In this document: in pieces, positions 45,946-56,936 of the stretch | Layout: each line of letters begins with the position of its first letter | Position numbering within the stretch: position 1 is the first letter of the stretch | Assembly (NCBI GenBank): GCA_030765045.1 | Contig: CM060967.1 | Coordinates: 121,577,934 to 121,641,933, forward strand | Direction: 5' to 3' | Length of the DNA stretch: 64,000 bases | From: Tenodera sinensis | Taxonomy: Eukaryota > Arthropoda > Insecta > Mantodea > Mantidae | Notes under the pieces: model-generated | Told to the model about the DNA's origin: nothing | Databases searched by the model: none | Seen by the model: only the letters and a program-made list of their open reading frames with translations | Translations under genes and position numbers: made by a program

Positions 45946-46507
45946 AAAGAACAGGACATTGCCAGTATCCCTAGCATAAACTCAACTAATTCTGTATTAT
46001 GACTGTTGATATAAAATTGGTGGAAAACATCCTTTTCAAGTCCACTGTTATTTATAATTTAAATAAAACCCCAATAAAAGAAATGCTTGAAGAAGCCGAT
46101 TTAGATGTGTCAAAGTTGAATTGAATTTAGGGCACTAGATTAGTCTAAAATTCTAAAAGCCAGTGCAATTCTTTGTTCATTTGAAAGTGTACCATGACGT
46201 CAATCCTTTTAATCGATTTTCTGATGCAAGTGTTAGGTCTAAGGGGAAGGTTGCAACATAATACACATGTAACGGAGTGGTTGCTTATGAAGCACGGCGT
46301 TCAGTGTGAAGTGTCCATAAACGGTAACACCATTAGTAATAAGACCTAAACCGAGTAAGGCTTTCTTGTAACGTCGCAACAAAAGAATAAAATACAATAG
46401 AGTGTTAATATTTTTTTACATAACCCTATCAACATTTGTTCCGTAGAACTTCTACGAATCTTGGATATAGAGCAAACAAAGCATACTGCAAAAGAGGGTT
46501 CTTTCTA
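45946..46507. other. AT-rich DNA, no recognised gene
   Basis: Nothing identified. Confidence 0.4.
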
Positions 46508-47335
46508 TTTTCCCTACTACGTGTAGTAAGTAGAGGAAGTATGGTATTCCATCGATATTGAGATTTCACCGGAAATATGATCTGAGGCCACCTGAATCCA
46601 AAAAAAGCATTTTTAGAAAAAGGTGCGTGCGTGTGTGTGTGTGTCAGTCTATGGATAGTATAACTTAAAAACAAAAAGTTGGTTATAAACCAAAGTTGGT
46701 ATTTAAGTTTAATGTCTTTTAAGAATGCGACACGAAGATTTTGAAGAAAATTCCTTCACCCTAAACTACCCTTTACATGGAAAATTTTTCGAGAATTTTG
46801 ATTTTCTCGAAAATGGCTAACGATTTTGATTAAATGCCATATTTCAGACATTTTTATGATACACGAAATGTGTTTTTAATTTTCTGGCTATAGCATATGT
46901 AGTCTTGTTTACTCTTGATGACTTTTGCATAACTGATACGCCCTAAGAGATCGACAAAATTTTACTGCACAAAAATGCAGATCTTGCTAAAGTTCATAAC
47001 TTATGCCCAAATATTTTTTTTTTTTTTTGAGTAAAACCATTTTGGAGGTATTCCTTGTTAGTTGTGCGAGTTTTGGGAAAGTTGAACTTTCGTCAAATGG
47101 AACATTGTTATTCATTTTTATATGTTAACCGTGCAAAGAGAACGAAATTTGAAAGCTGTAAAAGATTTGACTATCGCTCAAAGCCTACTGCATTCCCATA
47201 TTCTTCTTGCGCTTACAAGGAAATAAGCAGTAAGATAATTACTGTAAATGTTTATCTCAGCTAGCATGAATAGATATGAATAATAGTTTATAAGAATGGG
47301 CAGTACAAATACAGAGAAACACATCAGATTTTTTT
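46508..47335 (+). repeat. Family M repeat, copy M7
   Basis: A plus-orientation copy whose terminus CTACTACGTGTAGTAAGTAG is a small palindrome. The internal site holds only a short (GT)8 run (46630-46644) followed by CAGTCTATGGATAG. The core and GACTATCGCTCAAAGCC are present. The far end is slightly shortened (ACAGAGAAACACATCAG). It faces copy M8 in opposite orientation 390 bp away. Confidence 0.85.
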
Positions 47336-47724
47336 CTTTTCTTTTATTTTCATACATCCTGTCTGTTGCTACGATGTGGAAAGTTGTCACTTCAGACTGA
47401 AGGCCTTGCTTGCATGGTAACTTGGACACACGATTCATCATACGGCACTGTGGAAGTACTGGCGAGGATCAGCGGCTAGACAACTGACGCCATAGTGCAT
47501 GTCGTGGCACACTTGAAAATAAACATTCATATCGTACCATCGTGACACTAATTCGAACGTGTCTACTTCACATAACTATCTAAGGTGAACCTCTGTTAGT
47601 CCGAGTGATATACCTTAGAGGCATCTGCAGTGCTGTTCGTAGTAACTTTCTGAATTTATGACTCACAACGCTGTTGGGTTTAACTTACACTTACTAATTG
47701 GGTTGTCTCCTGTAACTTGTTAAG
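47336..47724. other. Spacer between inverted M copies
   Basis: No gene. It would form the loop if the two flanking inverted M copies paired. Confidence 0.5.
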
Positions 47725-48535
47725 AAAATCTGATGTATTGCACTCGCATGACTTTCTCTACTCTTGTACTAACAATTCTTGCAAACTCTTATACCTATAT
47801 CTTCTTCGTGTTAGTCGGGATAAGTATTTGTACAAATTATCTTATTGCTTATTTCCTTGTAGGTGCAAGAGGAATATGGAAATATAGTAGGCTTTGAGCG
47901 ATAGTCAAATATTTTACAGCTTTGAGATCCCATTTTGTTTGCACGCTTAACAAATAAAAAAATGAACAACGATGTTCCAGTTCACGAAAGTTTTAACTTT
48001 TTCGGAAACTGAGACAAATAACAAGGAATATCTCCGAAATGGTTCACTCTACAAATAAGTTATTTAGACATAAATTGTGTATTAGCGAGATCTGCAAGTT
48101 TTGTACAGTAAGATTTGGTCTATCCCTTATGGTTTACCAGTTATGCAAAAGTCATCTAGAGAGGCTATAGCCAGAAAATTGAAAGTATACATTTCATTTG
48201 TCATAAAAATATCATAAACATATCTCATTTTAATCAAAATCGTTAGAACCATTTTCAAGAAAATCAAAGTGTTCGAAAAATTTTCTATGTAAAGAGTAGT
48301 TTAGGGTGGAGAAATTTTCTTCACAATATTCGTGTAGCATCCTTGAAAGACATTAAAATTAAATACCAACTTTGGCTTCTGACCGACTTTTCGTTTTTGA
48401 GTTATGCCTTCCAAAGCGGATCTTTTTCTAAAACTGTTTTTTCTATTCGGAGGGCCTCAAAACATATTTTCGGTGAAATCTTGACATCGACATTTTGATG
48501 GAAAACAATACTTCCTCTTCTAACTAGTACAGGAA
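47725..48535 (-). repeat. Family M repeat, copy M8
   Basis: A minus-orientation copy from AATCTGATGTATTGCACTCG to near TAACTAGTACAGGAACT. The simple-repeat seed has been lost: GAGTTATGCCTTCCAAAGCG runs directly into the flank. Conserved blocks GGAATATCTCCGAAATGGTT and GGCTATAGCCAGAAAATT are intact. Confidence 0.85.
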
Positions 48536-50884
48536 CTAAAAATTACACCCCCTGTTGGTAATACGAGGGTTAATAACGTAACTGCATCGCTAATTTTACA
48601 AGTGATTTTCTTTAAAGTAGTTAAAACCACTCATGCATACGCAACTTTACACTTCACACCTTCCTGAGAAGCGATAGGTGATGTTGATGTTGTATGAAGC
48701 TGTCAATCGTTCTTGGAAACAAGCCGATTTTCAAGGAGCTTTTTCTTCGCTTTGCTTGAGCTGGATCTCTTCTCGAATCCATGTTTGTCTTCATCCTCCT
48801 GCCCCTGGAGACTGCCCTTGTTAGACACGCCCATGCAACCTAAAGCAATTTCTACACTCCCATCTGTTTCGCATAACGACTTTTCAATGACTCTCGTTTC
48901 TCTCTGTACTTGCGCTTCCTTGATTGAATAGAAGGACAATTTGCTCCTCGCTGCGCTGTTTTCATGAAACGCTCCTCTCTACTTAACAGAAATGTACAAA
49001 TGAAGATCTCACGTCTTTTTCTGGCATTATAAATAATATTCATGTATCAAATGAAATGGAACTTTCCCTTATTGTCGCTGTTTAATTCCTGTGGTTTTCA
49101 GCCTATATTGGGCGTAAAAAACCTATAATTTTGCCGAAACGCAGTTAATCAGCTTGGGAGGTTGTAAGTCCTATGCTTTGTAATGTTAATTTTAACAACT
49201 TTAACTGCACTTATCAGGAAAAGTATTTGCTCTTGAAGTGTGAAATTCGGTACAAATGCTTTCTAAGTTTATTGACCTTTTGTAGCATACGTTTGATTTT
49301 CATATTTATAAAAAATGTATAATGAATATATTATTTTTTCACCCACAGCCATTATAGGACATTTAAATTTATTTCAAAGATACTTCTGGTGTGTTTTCTG
49401 AGGTTAAAAGAATAATAAAGCAGTGTTTAAGCTTGCAAAATTATCAACAAACACAAAATAGATATTTTTTACACAAACTGGCTTACAACCTCCCCTTAGA
49501 TACCGTAAATTAACCTATGTGTTGTCTTTCAGCAGTCATTTGTGACAATGAACAAAGAGATTGCTCAAATAATGAATATTTTTCAAGTAGACAGTGCTTT
49601 TATCCAAAATAATCGAGAATAAACTTTAATTTTAATCCGGAGTTTCAAAACTTAATGTTATTTCAAATTCAAAACTTGTTCACACAAAATTTAACTTTAG
49701 ATTAATTTGACAATTTGGATATTTGCTCCTCATAAATACAGTTCAATGTTTTGAAACAACTGCAACCACAAAAGACATACGAAGTGAAAGGAAGTAATTC
49801 CAACTACAGGTGTATAGCTTTCAATTTATTCCTGCCTACGCCTACTTGCTTAGAGAACACATCTTCACTTCCACACTGTCTAGCAGGGGCAAGACCTACA
49901 AGATCTGAAGCCTTTCTGAGCGCACATTGTAATGATAGTTACACTCTTACATTATTCTACTTTACATAGCAACCGTTTATTAAAGGGTCATATTTCTGAA
50001 TTACTGAAACCCAAAAATGTTATATTTTCATACTAACTTAGTATGTGGTGTGATATTTTCGGAAACTCTTTAGTTATTAAGAGTAGTTTCGTGCTTAACA
50101 CCTTAAAAATGTCTTAAGTAAGAAACAAAACAAGAATGAAAACCTAAATAATTTTACTGTTTTTACACATCACCAAATTTGATTCGTGATTCTCACACTG
50201 TTGTGCATTTTTTGACATGTTTGCATGGTTTCGACATCGTTTTGACCCTGATATCAAGACTTCGATATTTTGCAATCGTTAAATACTTACATCTTACGAT
50301 TTGTATAACATTTAATCTAGTTTAAAACTATGTCTTTGCTGTGACTAGGAGCAAGATAGACTTCTATCGGACTGCGCACTATTAAGCCGACAGTGTCTTC
50401 AAAATGACAACTGAAAGGGACAAAACTGGTAAATAAATATATAAAGGCTTGTTAAAAGTTGCGCCAACGAGTTGAAGTGAGCTATAATTAAGTTTAAAGT
50501 TATTATAATTGTAATTGAATGAATGGAGTGTAGACACTGATCCACCGCGACCCGACAAGGGGTCGTGCTACTACCCCCTAGGGAAGAAATAAGGCGAGGG
50601 GAGACCGCACATCTATTAGATGACGGAGATAGCGAAGCACGAAGTATGGTATAGAAGTCGCTAACAGCCGTAGAGATTACCACCTGAACCTGACTGACCC
50701 ATCACCCAAGCATTTCTTTCACCCAGGGAAAGGGGTACGAGTTAACCCTTGTGGCCAAGGCAGCAACCTGGGGGGTGGAGGGGCGGGAAAGAAAGTACTC
50801 TTTTATAAATACAGAGCGCACACATAAGTGACATCTGTCCACATCTGCCAGAATGTATCGCGATAAAAACCAAATCTGAAAGAT
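48536..50884. other. Unassigned DNA
   Basis: A minus-strand frame at 48703-48939 (78 codons, charged: EEDKHGFEKRSSSSKAKKK-like C-terminal part) lies in a less AT-rich patch and could be an exon, but no homology or firm splice sites are seen. A GC-balanced patch at 50520-50780 (ACCCGACAAGGGGTCG, GGGGTACGAGTTAACCC) is probably an unidentified repeat. The rest is AT-rich. Confidence 0.35.
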
Positions 50885-51015
50885 GATAAAGGAGTTTAAT
50901 GAAGGGAAGGAAAAGAAGAGAAAAGGAAAGGGAAAAGGAAAAAGGGGAAAAGAGGGGGCAGAGAGGGTAGAAAAGAACGGAAAAGGAGAGAAGAGGAGAG
51001 GAGAGATGAGGAAAG
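50885..51015. repeat. Purine-rich (GA/AAGG) tract
   Basis: About 130 bp composed almost only of A and G on the plus strand (GAAGGGAAGG, GGAAAAGGAAAAAGGGG, GAGAAGAGGAGAGGAGAG). Long Pro/Phe/Ser-rich frames on the other strand are artefacts of this bias. Confidence 0.85.
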
Positions 51016-51679
51016 GAAATAACTGAAAAGAATCCATGTAGCAGGGAATTCAGCCTAGCATTCTCTAGTGACAAGAGGAAACTGCGAAAACACCCAAGTC
51101 ATAGTGGATCGAACCCGTTACTGAGGCACCACGTCTCTTGGTTTTAAAGTAATTATCACTGATACGTTATTGGCGTAGCCAACAACTGCACGGTGCTTCT
51201 CGGCAGCGCTGCAAGTTGAATGCTTTCCGCGTGACTTGAGACCCTACGTTTACCTCTCACTGAATTTGTCGGAAGGTCCGCTAGCTCGGGTCATAGTTGA
51301 CTTCCTGTGATTGCAGAGCGAAACTAACTGAACGTGTTACGTAATGCGACGAGAATGTCATTTACTTTCTTTGGGTCGTGTTTTCAGATATTTAATTCAG
51401 TTATAAGATAAATTTAAAATATTGCAATATCTCAGTATTTCTCTACAAAACCTGAGAAATATGTAAATATATACATTATTATTGTGGTTTAGCACACTTT
51501 AATTCAGTTTTCACTGTCACTTAATGGGCTTAGCAGGTGAGCTACCAAATGCATGGAGTAATGCACGCTTTGTCTGTAGAGCATACGGACAGAACCGGTT
51601 CCACACAGTGTCATTACACGCCCAACAAACGCGCATAACTTGAATCCTCTTTAATGTAGCCAGACTACTGAGCCTACCG

Positions 51680-51727
<48 letters not shown>

Positions 51728-51754
51728 GTCGTCATCGTCGTCGTCGTCGTCGTC
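51680..51754. repeat. (ATC)n then (GTC)n trinucleotide array
   Basis: About 15 ATC units grade into GTC/ATC units. On the minus strand this gives poly-Met and poly-Thr artefact frames. Confidence 0.95.
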
Positions 51755-51802
51755 ACTGATTCAACGGCTGTTTCCAGCCTTGATCACCTCACTGATTTTT
51801 AC

Positions 51803-51929
51803 TTTCTGTACTACATATGGTAAAGTAGAGGAAGTATTGTATTCCATCCAAAAATTATGTCACCGAGATTTCACCGGAAACATATGTTTTGAGACCCCTG
51901 AATCCGAAAAAAGCTTTTTTAGAAAACGG

Positions 51930-51987
<58 letters not shown>

Positions 51988-52700
51988 TGTGTGTGTGTGT
52001 CAGTCAGTCTGTGGACAGCATAATTGAAAAACGAAAAGTCGATTACAAACCGAAGTTGGCATTTAAGTTTCATGTCCTTCAAGGATGCGACATCAAGATT
52101 TTGAACAAAATTCCTCCATCCTAAACTACCCTTTAAATGGAAAACGTTTAGAAAATTTTGATATTTTTGAAACTGACTAACGATTTTGATTAAAATCACA
52201 TATATTTCAATTAGTTTTATACCAAATGAAATGTATATCTTGAATTTTCGGGTTATAGCCCATGTAGTCGTATTTACTCTGGATGACTTTTGCATAACTG
52301 CTAAACGTAAGAGATAGACCAAATCTTACTGCACAAAAACTATAGATCTTCCTAAAATACACAATTTCTGTATACATAATTTTTCTTATAGAATAAACCA
52401 TTTCTGAGATATTCCTTGTCATTTGTGTGAGTTTTGGAAAACAAACATTTGGAAAACAAACATCAAATGGAAGATCGTGATTCATTTTTTATAACGGAAT
52501 TTGAAAGCTTTAAGAGATTTGACTAGCGCTCAAAGTCTAGTGTAATACTGTATTCTTGTACATACAAGAAGATAAACAATAAGATAATTTCTACAAATAT
52601 TTATCTCACCTAACACGAAGAAGATATAAAAGTACGACTGTAAGAATGGTTAGCACAAGAGTAGGAAAATCCATGTGAGTACAACACATCAGATTTTTAA
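51803..52700 (+). repeat. Family M repeat, copy M9
   Basis: Full-length in plus orientation, from ACTTTCTGTACTACATATGG to GAAAATCCATGTGAGTACAA plus CACATCAGATTTTTAA. It keeps GTCAGTCAGTCTGTGGACAG after the GT array, so both repeat types sit side by side. The core TTTTCGGGTTATAGCCCATG and ACCATTTCTGAGATATTCC are present. Confidence 0.85.
51933..52000. repeat. (GT)n microsatellite inside M9
   Basis: About 68 bp with one AT interruption near 51981, followed directly by CAGTCAGTCTGTGG. Confidence 0.95.
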
Positions 52701-52789
52701 TTTTTTGATTTGTGAGTAAATTTCTCATTAATGAGCTTTCGTATTTCTTGATCTTTCTTTAATAAAACATTTTTTTTTTGTCCAGAATC

Positions 52790-53156
52790 TTCATCTTCTT
52801 CTTCTTTTCCTGATTACCCTTCCCTTATCTAAGACTTACATCCCTAGAACTTACAAGCCAGCCTAGGGTCAGACGCCTGTCGGGGAGCAGAGGGACCTCT
52901 GGACCAGACAGAGTGAAGAATTGGAAGCTGGTGGCCAGTCAAGTACCAGGTATGATAGTGAGGAAGAGGATGATATGAAATGCAGGCAAAATGGCTGATT
53001 GGAAGGGTGATAATGGCAATTGGTGGAATGAATGGCGGGGGAAACCGGAGAACCAGGATAAAACCCGCTAAGACGCGCTTCGTCCACCACGAATATCACA
53101 TGCGGGTCCCGCCGAGGTGGTAGGCGAGCGGTCTAACCACTCAGCCACAGCGCTGC
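52790..53156 (-). repeat. tRNA-derived SINE, family S1, copy b
   Basis: The minus-strand head has TGGCTGAGTGGTTAGACCGC (A box region), then GGCGGGACCCGCATGTG in place of the B-box region. The S1 body follows: ATATTCGTGGTGGACGAAGC, TGGTTCTCCGGTTTCCCCCG, CCTCTTCCTCACTATCATAC and CTGCTCCCCGACAGGCG. It ends in a GAAGAAGAAGATG-type tail. It abuts the S2 SINE directly on its 5' side. Confidence 0.8.
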
Positions 53157-53290
53157 CATTATACTTTCAGACTCAGGAAAGGATGAGGAATAATCTTGGC
53201 TGGAGAAAAATTCCTACCCCCTGCCGGGAATCGAACCCGGGACCCCTTGCACAGCAGGCAGGTTCTCTACCAACTTTGTCCAGTATCTTA
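53157..53290 (-). repeat. tRNA-derived SINE, family S2, copy b
   Basis: On the minus strand: CTGCCTGCTGTGCAAGGGGT, then CCCGGGTTCGATTCCCGG (a good B box within a T-arm-like palindrome). The body GGTAGGAATTTTTCTCCAGC, AAGATTATTCCTCATCC and GAGTCTGAAAGTATAATGG follows. It is immediately followed by the S1 head, so together they form an S2-S1 composite. Confidence 0.7.
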
Positions 53291-53449
53291 CATGACTATT
53301 CACATGATCACCTCTGCCCTGTACCTAATGTAAAATAATTTTAGATTGTCTTAGGCCAATTTGTTCCCTTTTAGAAAACTGAGAACGTTATCCTTATATT
53401 TATTGACTTATTCAATAAACACTATATTTTCCTTTTCCCCAATAATCGA

Positions 53450-53990
53450 TATACAGGACGTAAGGGAAAACATTACATTTCGTCTAATTTGTGCTTCTTA
53501 GAAGCATTATAAAGAAAAAAGTCGAATGGTATTTTGTTCTTTGATCAGCCGATTTCGAAAGAATAAATGGTATTTCATCCAAATTGGATGCGTGATTGCA
53601 CAAGAATATACGAAAATAACAGTTTGTTACTTGTAAGATGCGTAGAGCAACTTCATTCTGAAATACCTTCGGTAACAATTATGAGACATCACACAGGGTT
53701 TCGAAATAATTAATCACTTAATAGACGTAAAGGAATACTACATTCAGCTCCTTCAGACATGTAACATGTCGACAACGTTGCGTTGAGGTTGGCCAAGAAA
53801 TTGAACTGGTTTGTGGATGTAAACGCTTTCGCTTTCGCCTTATGTTTTGGAAGCTAACAAAAGCTGACAAAACTAAAAGATCTCATTAGGAAATGGTCAG
53901 AGACAAAAGCGTGAGATACAAAATGTGTTCCCAATACCGAGATCTACCACTGGTTTAAATTAATGTAATGAATTCCTTTCCACCCGGTAT
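53450..53990 (+). repeat. Family B repeat, copy 2
   Basis: Direct-orientation partner of 45343-45945, sharing the same ordered blocks with scattered substitutions and small gaps. Distance between copies is about 8.1 kb. Nothing coding. Confidence 0.8.
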
Positions 53991-54218
53991 AAATTTACCA
54001 AATTATAAAACATTTGGCCTGGTCAGAGTGAATTAACAGCAAAGAAACCTTAGCATGGTCTTATTTGGCGTACTTACTTTATAGTTAATCATATTTAATT
54101 CTAAGTGTGTCTCCATCTTTAATAGGACCATATATAGGCCTAAGTACCTTCCTGTCAAACATTTTGATTTTATTTTCGTCGCTGGTGACTCACTAACTGA
54201 AATTTCGAGAACCCTCGG

Positions 54219-54488
54219 TTATCCAGCAAGTTTAGCAATGAAAGAGTAAACGCTTGTTAAAGCGGCTCTCGACAGTGCCCAGTCAAAACTCCAGCTTGTC
54301 ATGAAATATGCAAGCGCTAAATTAGCTACAGCCATGCCAGCAATATCCCACAGATCCGTCCTTGTTTTCAAAAGCTGATGACAGAATTCCGTACCGGAAG
54401 ATGGAAGCATGGAACTCACAGTTGAAGAAGCTTGCTTAAACATAACTTTTGTGTTTTTAAAGTAATAGCCATATGTATTAACGGTCAA
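54219..54488 (-). CDS. Unassigned 89-codon frame, possible membrane-protein exon
   Basis: A minus-strand frame outside any repeat I recognise. It contains a Ser/Thr-rich segment, FCHQLLKTRTDLWDIAG and a hydrophobic stretch (MAVANLALAYFM), then ALTSVYSFIAKLAG before the stop. The ...QLL.....AG....NLAY...S...ALTSVYSF pattern loosely recalls the last segment of insect chemoreceptors, where a final helix precedes the C-terminus. The match is weak and no conserved signature such as TYLVIL.QF is present. No clear splice acceptor or upstream exon was found. It may well be chance. Confidence 0.15.
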   Translation of the reverse strand: MTVNTYGYYFKNTKVMFKQASSTVSSMLPSSGTEFCHQLLKTRTDLWDIAGMAVANLALAYFMTSWSFDWALSRAALTSVYSFIAKLAG

Positions 54489-54528
54489 TTATATAAGTAA
54501 AATCAAAGCAATAAAAAATAAAGCAATA

Positions 54529-54530
<2 letters not shown>

Positions 54531-54570
<40 letters not shown>
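54531..54570. repeat. (AT)n microsatellite
   Basis: About 20 AT dinucleotides, capable of extruding as a cruciform. Confidence 0.95.
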
Positions 54571-54571
<1 letters not shown>

Positions 54572-55258
54572 TTTTGGACATTTCCACGGAGTTCTAGAAC
54601 GTTCGAGATAGAAAAACATCCAGAAGTTAAAGATATCTGGTGATAGGATTTCTGATACGCTGCGCAAGGTCGTTGTTGATCTCTTTACTGCTTTGATTGC
54701 GTTGACTTCCCGATAGATGCAGCCACTGCCTCAGAGTTTTTTATAGTGAATAGTTTTACTTAATAGTATATTATGCAACGAGACTATAATAAGCGGTATA
54801 GTTAAGTTTCATACGACAAGTTATGCTCGAGCATGTACCTAATATTATAGTTGAAACATTGTAAAATGTACATTCAGGGACAATAACCTACATATTGCAT
54901 CAGCTGATATTAGGAGTTCTGCGCAGACGCTAAACAATCGATTCGTTTCCAGCACGTCACAGCTGCAGGATGAAAGTTATAACCTTAGAATGCTACGTAA
55001 CATTGAAAAATAGAAGACAAATTGAATATATTGGTCTTCAGACGAAACGTTATTTCATGTTTAAGTGGTTTATTGTATAATTAATGAAATTAATTTGCGG
55101 GACTGTGCTTAGTGCAATATTCTTGGAAGTTGATGCTGTATTGAGGCTAATTTGTGTGTTTTGTATACGTTGCTTCTTATTTAGGTGGAGTAAGTTGCAT
55201 CTCACTGTCAGTAGTGGCCGACATTTTAGCGTTTTCCAAACTCGCACTAGTTGCGTTT
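54571..55258. other. AT-rich DNA, no recognised gene
   Basis: Nothing identified between the AT array and the left target duplication of the I1 LINE. Confidence 0.45.
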
Positions 55259-55272
55259 CGAGAATTAATCGA
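55259..55272. repeat. 14-bp target duplication, left copy
   Basis: CGAGAATTAATCGA, repeated exactly at 61241-61254. It lies against the LINE 3' terminus. Confidence 0.93.
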
Positions 55273-55544
55273 GTGAGTGAGTGAGTGGTTAGGGTTTAAG
55301 GGCCCGTCGACAGCTAGGTCATTAGAGCCCCAAGTCAAAAGATAAAAAACGGATAAAACTCACCACCACTTAAAACTCAAAGTTAAATAGTAAAACGCAA
55401 GCTAAAACAGCCAGAAGCTAAAACAGTTAAAACTTAAAAACTTGTCTAAAATGTATGCTCAAAATAGTTAAAAGCGTGTAAAATGATCTAAAAAGGTAAG
55501 CAGATAAAACGTAAAAGGTAAAAAGTAAAACCACGCAATAAAAT
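55273..55544 (-). other. I1 LINE 3' UTR with conserved terminal motif
   Basis: The A-rich left part carries repeated TAAAA-like units (sense TTTTAAC). The terminal ~60 bases (sense CTCTAATGACCTAGCTGTCG, ACGGGCCCTTAAACCC) recur in the 57-bp stub at 33117-33173 and in related form at 27145-27180. The terminus ends in CACT repeats. This is probably the segment recognised by the RT. Confidence 0.8.
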
Positions 55545-56936
55545 TTAAACTTGCTTACCAAAGCCAATGCTGCCGACAAACCGCAGCACTGAATCCACAG
55601 CTACCGGGTCGTCGCCTAACATCGTCTTTAAACTAGAACCCAGGCCAAACAACTGGCGCTCACGATTGTAGCGCGGACAATCAACTAGGACATGGGCCAC
55701 AGAGAGCTGAACGCCACAGGTGGAACATACCGGCGCCGGCTCACCGCGCAGATAGTGTCCATGCGTGATGCGCGTGTGACCTATTCTCAGGCGGGCCAAG
55801 ATGACTTCTGCCCGCCTGGTATCCCTTGATGATGTTATCCAAGGCTGCACCGTTTCCTTGATTGTCCGCAATTGCGTGCCAGTGATGTCTAACGCTTCCC
55901 ATGATTGTTGCCAGACATATAAAAGATGGCGACGGAAGTACCGTTGTACATCCGTGTAAGGAAGACTGCGTGTAAAAATCTCCGGCAAACGGCAGGCAGA
56001 CTTAGCAGCCTCGTCAGCCGCTTCGTTGCCGGGGATGCCCACGTGGCCTGGGGTCCAAGTAAAAACTATCTGGTATCCACGCAAGAGTAACTGCGAAACG
56101 AGTGTGTGAATTTTCATAATTAATGCTGACGTGCCGACAAACTGTTGCAATGCCTGCAGTGCGCTCAGAGAGTCGCAGCAGATGATAAAACTTCCAGGAT
56201 CGGAACTGGAGATAAAAAGGACGAAATAAAAGATTGCAAACAGCTCGGCGGTAAAAACGGAACACAGGTCTGGAAGACGGTACTTGTGAGTCTCACCGTT
56301 ATGCACAAAGCTACACCCTGTAGCCCCATCCACCTGGGAACCATCGGTAAATACAGGAATGTAATTCCGGTAACGTCCCAGGATCTCGGTGAAAAGTTGA
56401 CGATACACCGATGGAGGGGTAGCTAACTTAGCATTCGTCGAAAGCTCCAGGTCGAACTGGGCACGCTGTAATTGCCATGGAGGACAGCGGCCAAGGGAAA
56501 ACCGTTCGACAGTAGGCATGCGGAGCGCGTGTGCACTAAGCAGCTCGCGAAACCGAATACCGCTTGGGCGAGAGATCGTGCTATTCCGAAGATAACGGTG
56601 AGCGAGTTCCGGGCGCAATACAGGATTAAAAGACGGGTGACTAGGATGGGCCGCCAAACGGGCCACGTAAGAACACAATAAAAACGAGCGCCGAATAGAA
56701 AGTGGAGGTTCACCAGAGTCAGCATACAGACACTCTACACGGCTAGTGCGGAAAGCTCCAGTAGCTAGACGGATACCAGCATTATGTACAGTATTTAAAA
56801 GACGGAGTTTAGAGGCGGACGCTGCGCCATAAATAAAACTGCCGTAATCTAATTTGGACCTCACCAATGAACGATACAGCCTCAACATGACAGTGCGATC
56901 GCCGCCCCAAGATACTCCAGATAAAACCCGGAGTAT
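55545..56936 (-). pseudogene. LINE ORF2 C-terminal part: RT thumb, RNase H, Cys-His
   Basis: In the same frame as the upstream part but separated from it by the TGA at 56937-56939. The first Met is at 56888. It carries the RT C-terminal region (LVRSKLDYGSFIYGAAS, LRLLNTVHNAGIRLATGAF). A complete RNase H follows: VFTDGSQVDGATGCSF (Asp), TAELFAIFYF (Glu), IICCDSLSALQAL (Asp) and FTWTPGHVGIPGNEAADEAA (final Asp). The Cys-His unit CSTCGVQLSVAHVLVDC comes near the end. All four catalytic acidic residues of RNase H are present. Its role is removing element RNA from the RNA-DNA hybrid during integration. Confidence 0.88.

Noticed and set aside
50702..51074. Pro/Phe/Ser-rich membrane-like proteins of ~110 aa on the minus strand
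   Set aside because: Produced by translating the polypurine tract in two overlapping frames; composition artefact.
51517..51756. Poly-Met/Thr protein on the minus strand
   Set aside because: Translation of the (ATC)n(GTC)n array.
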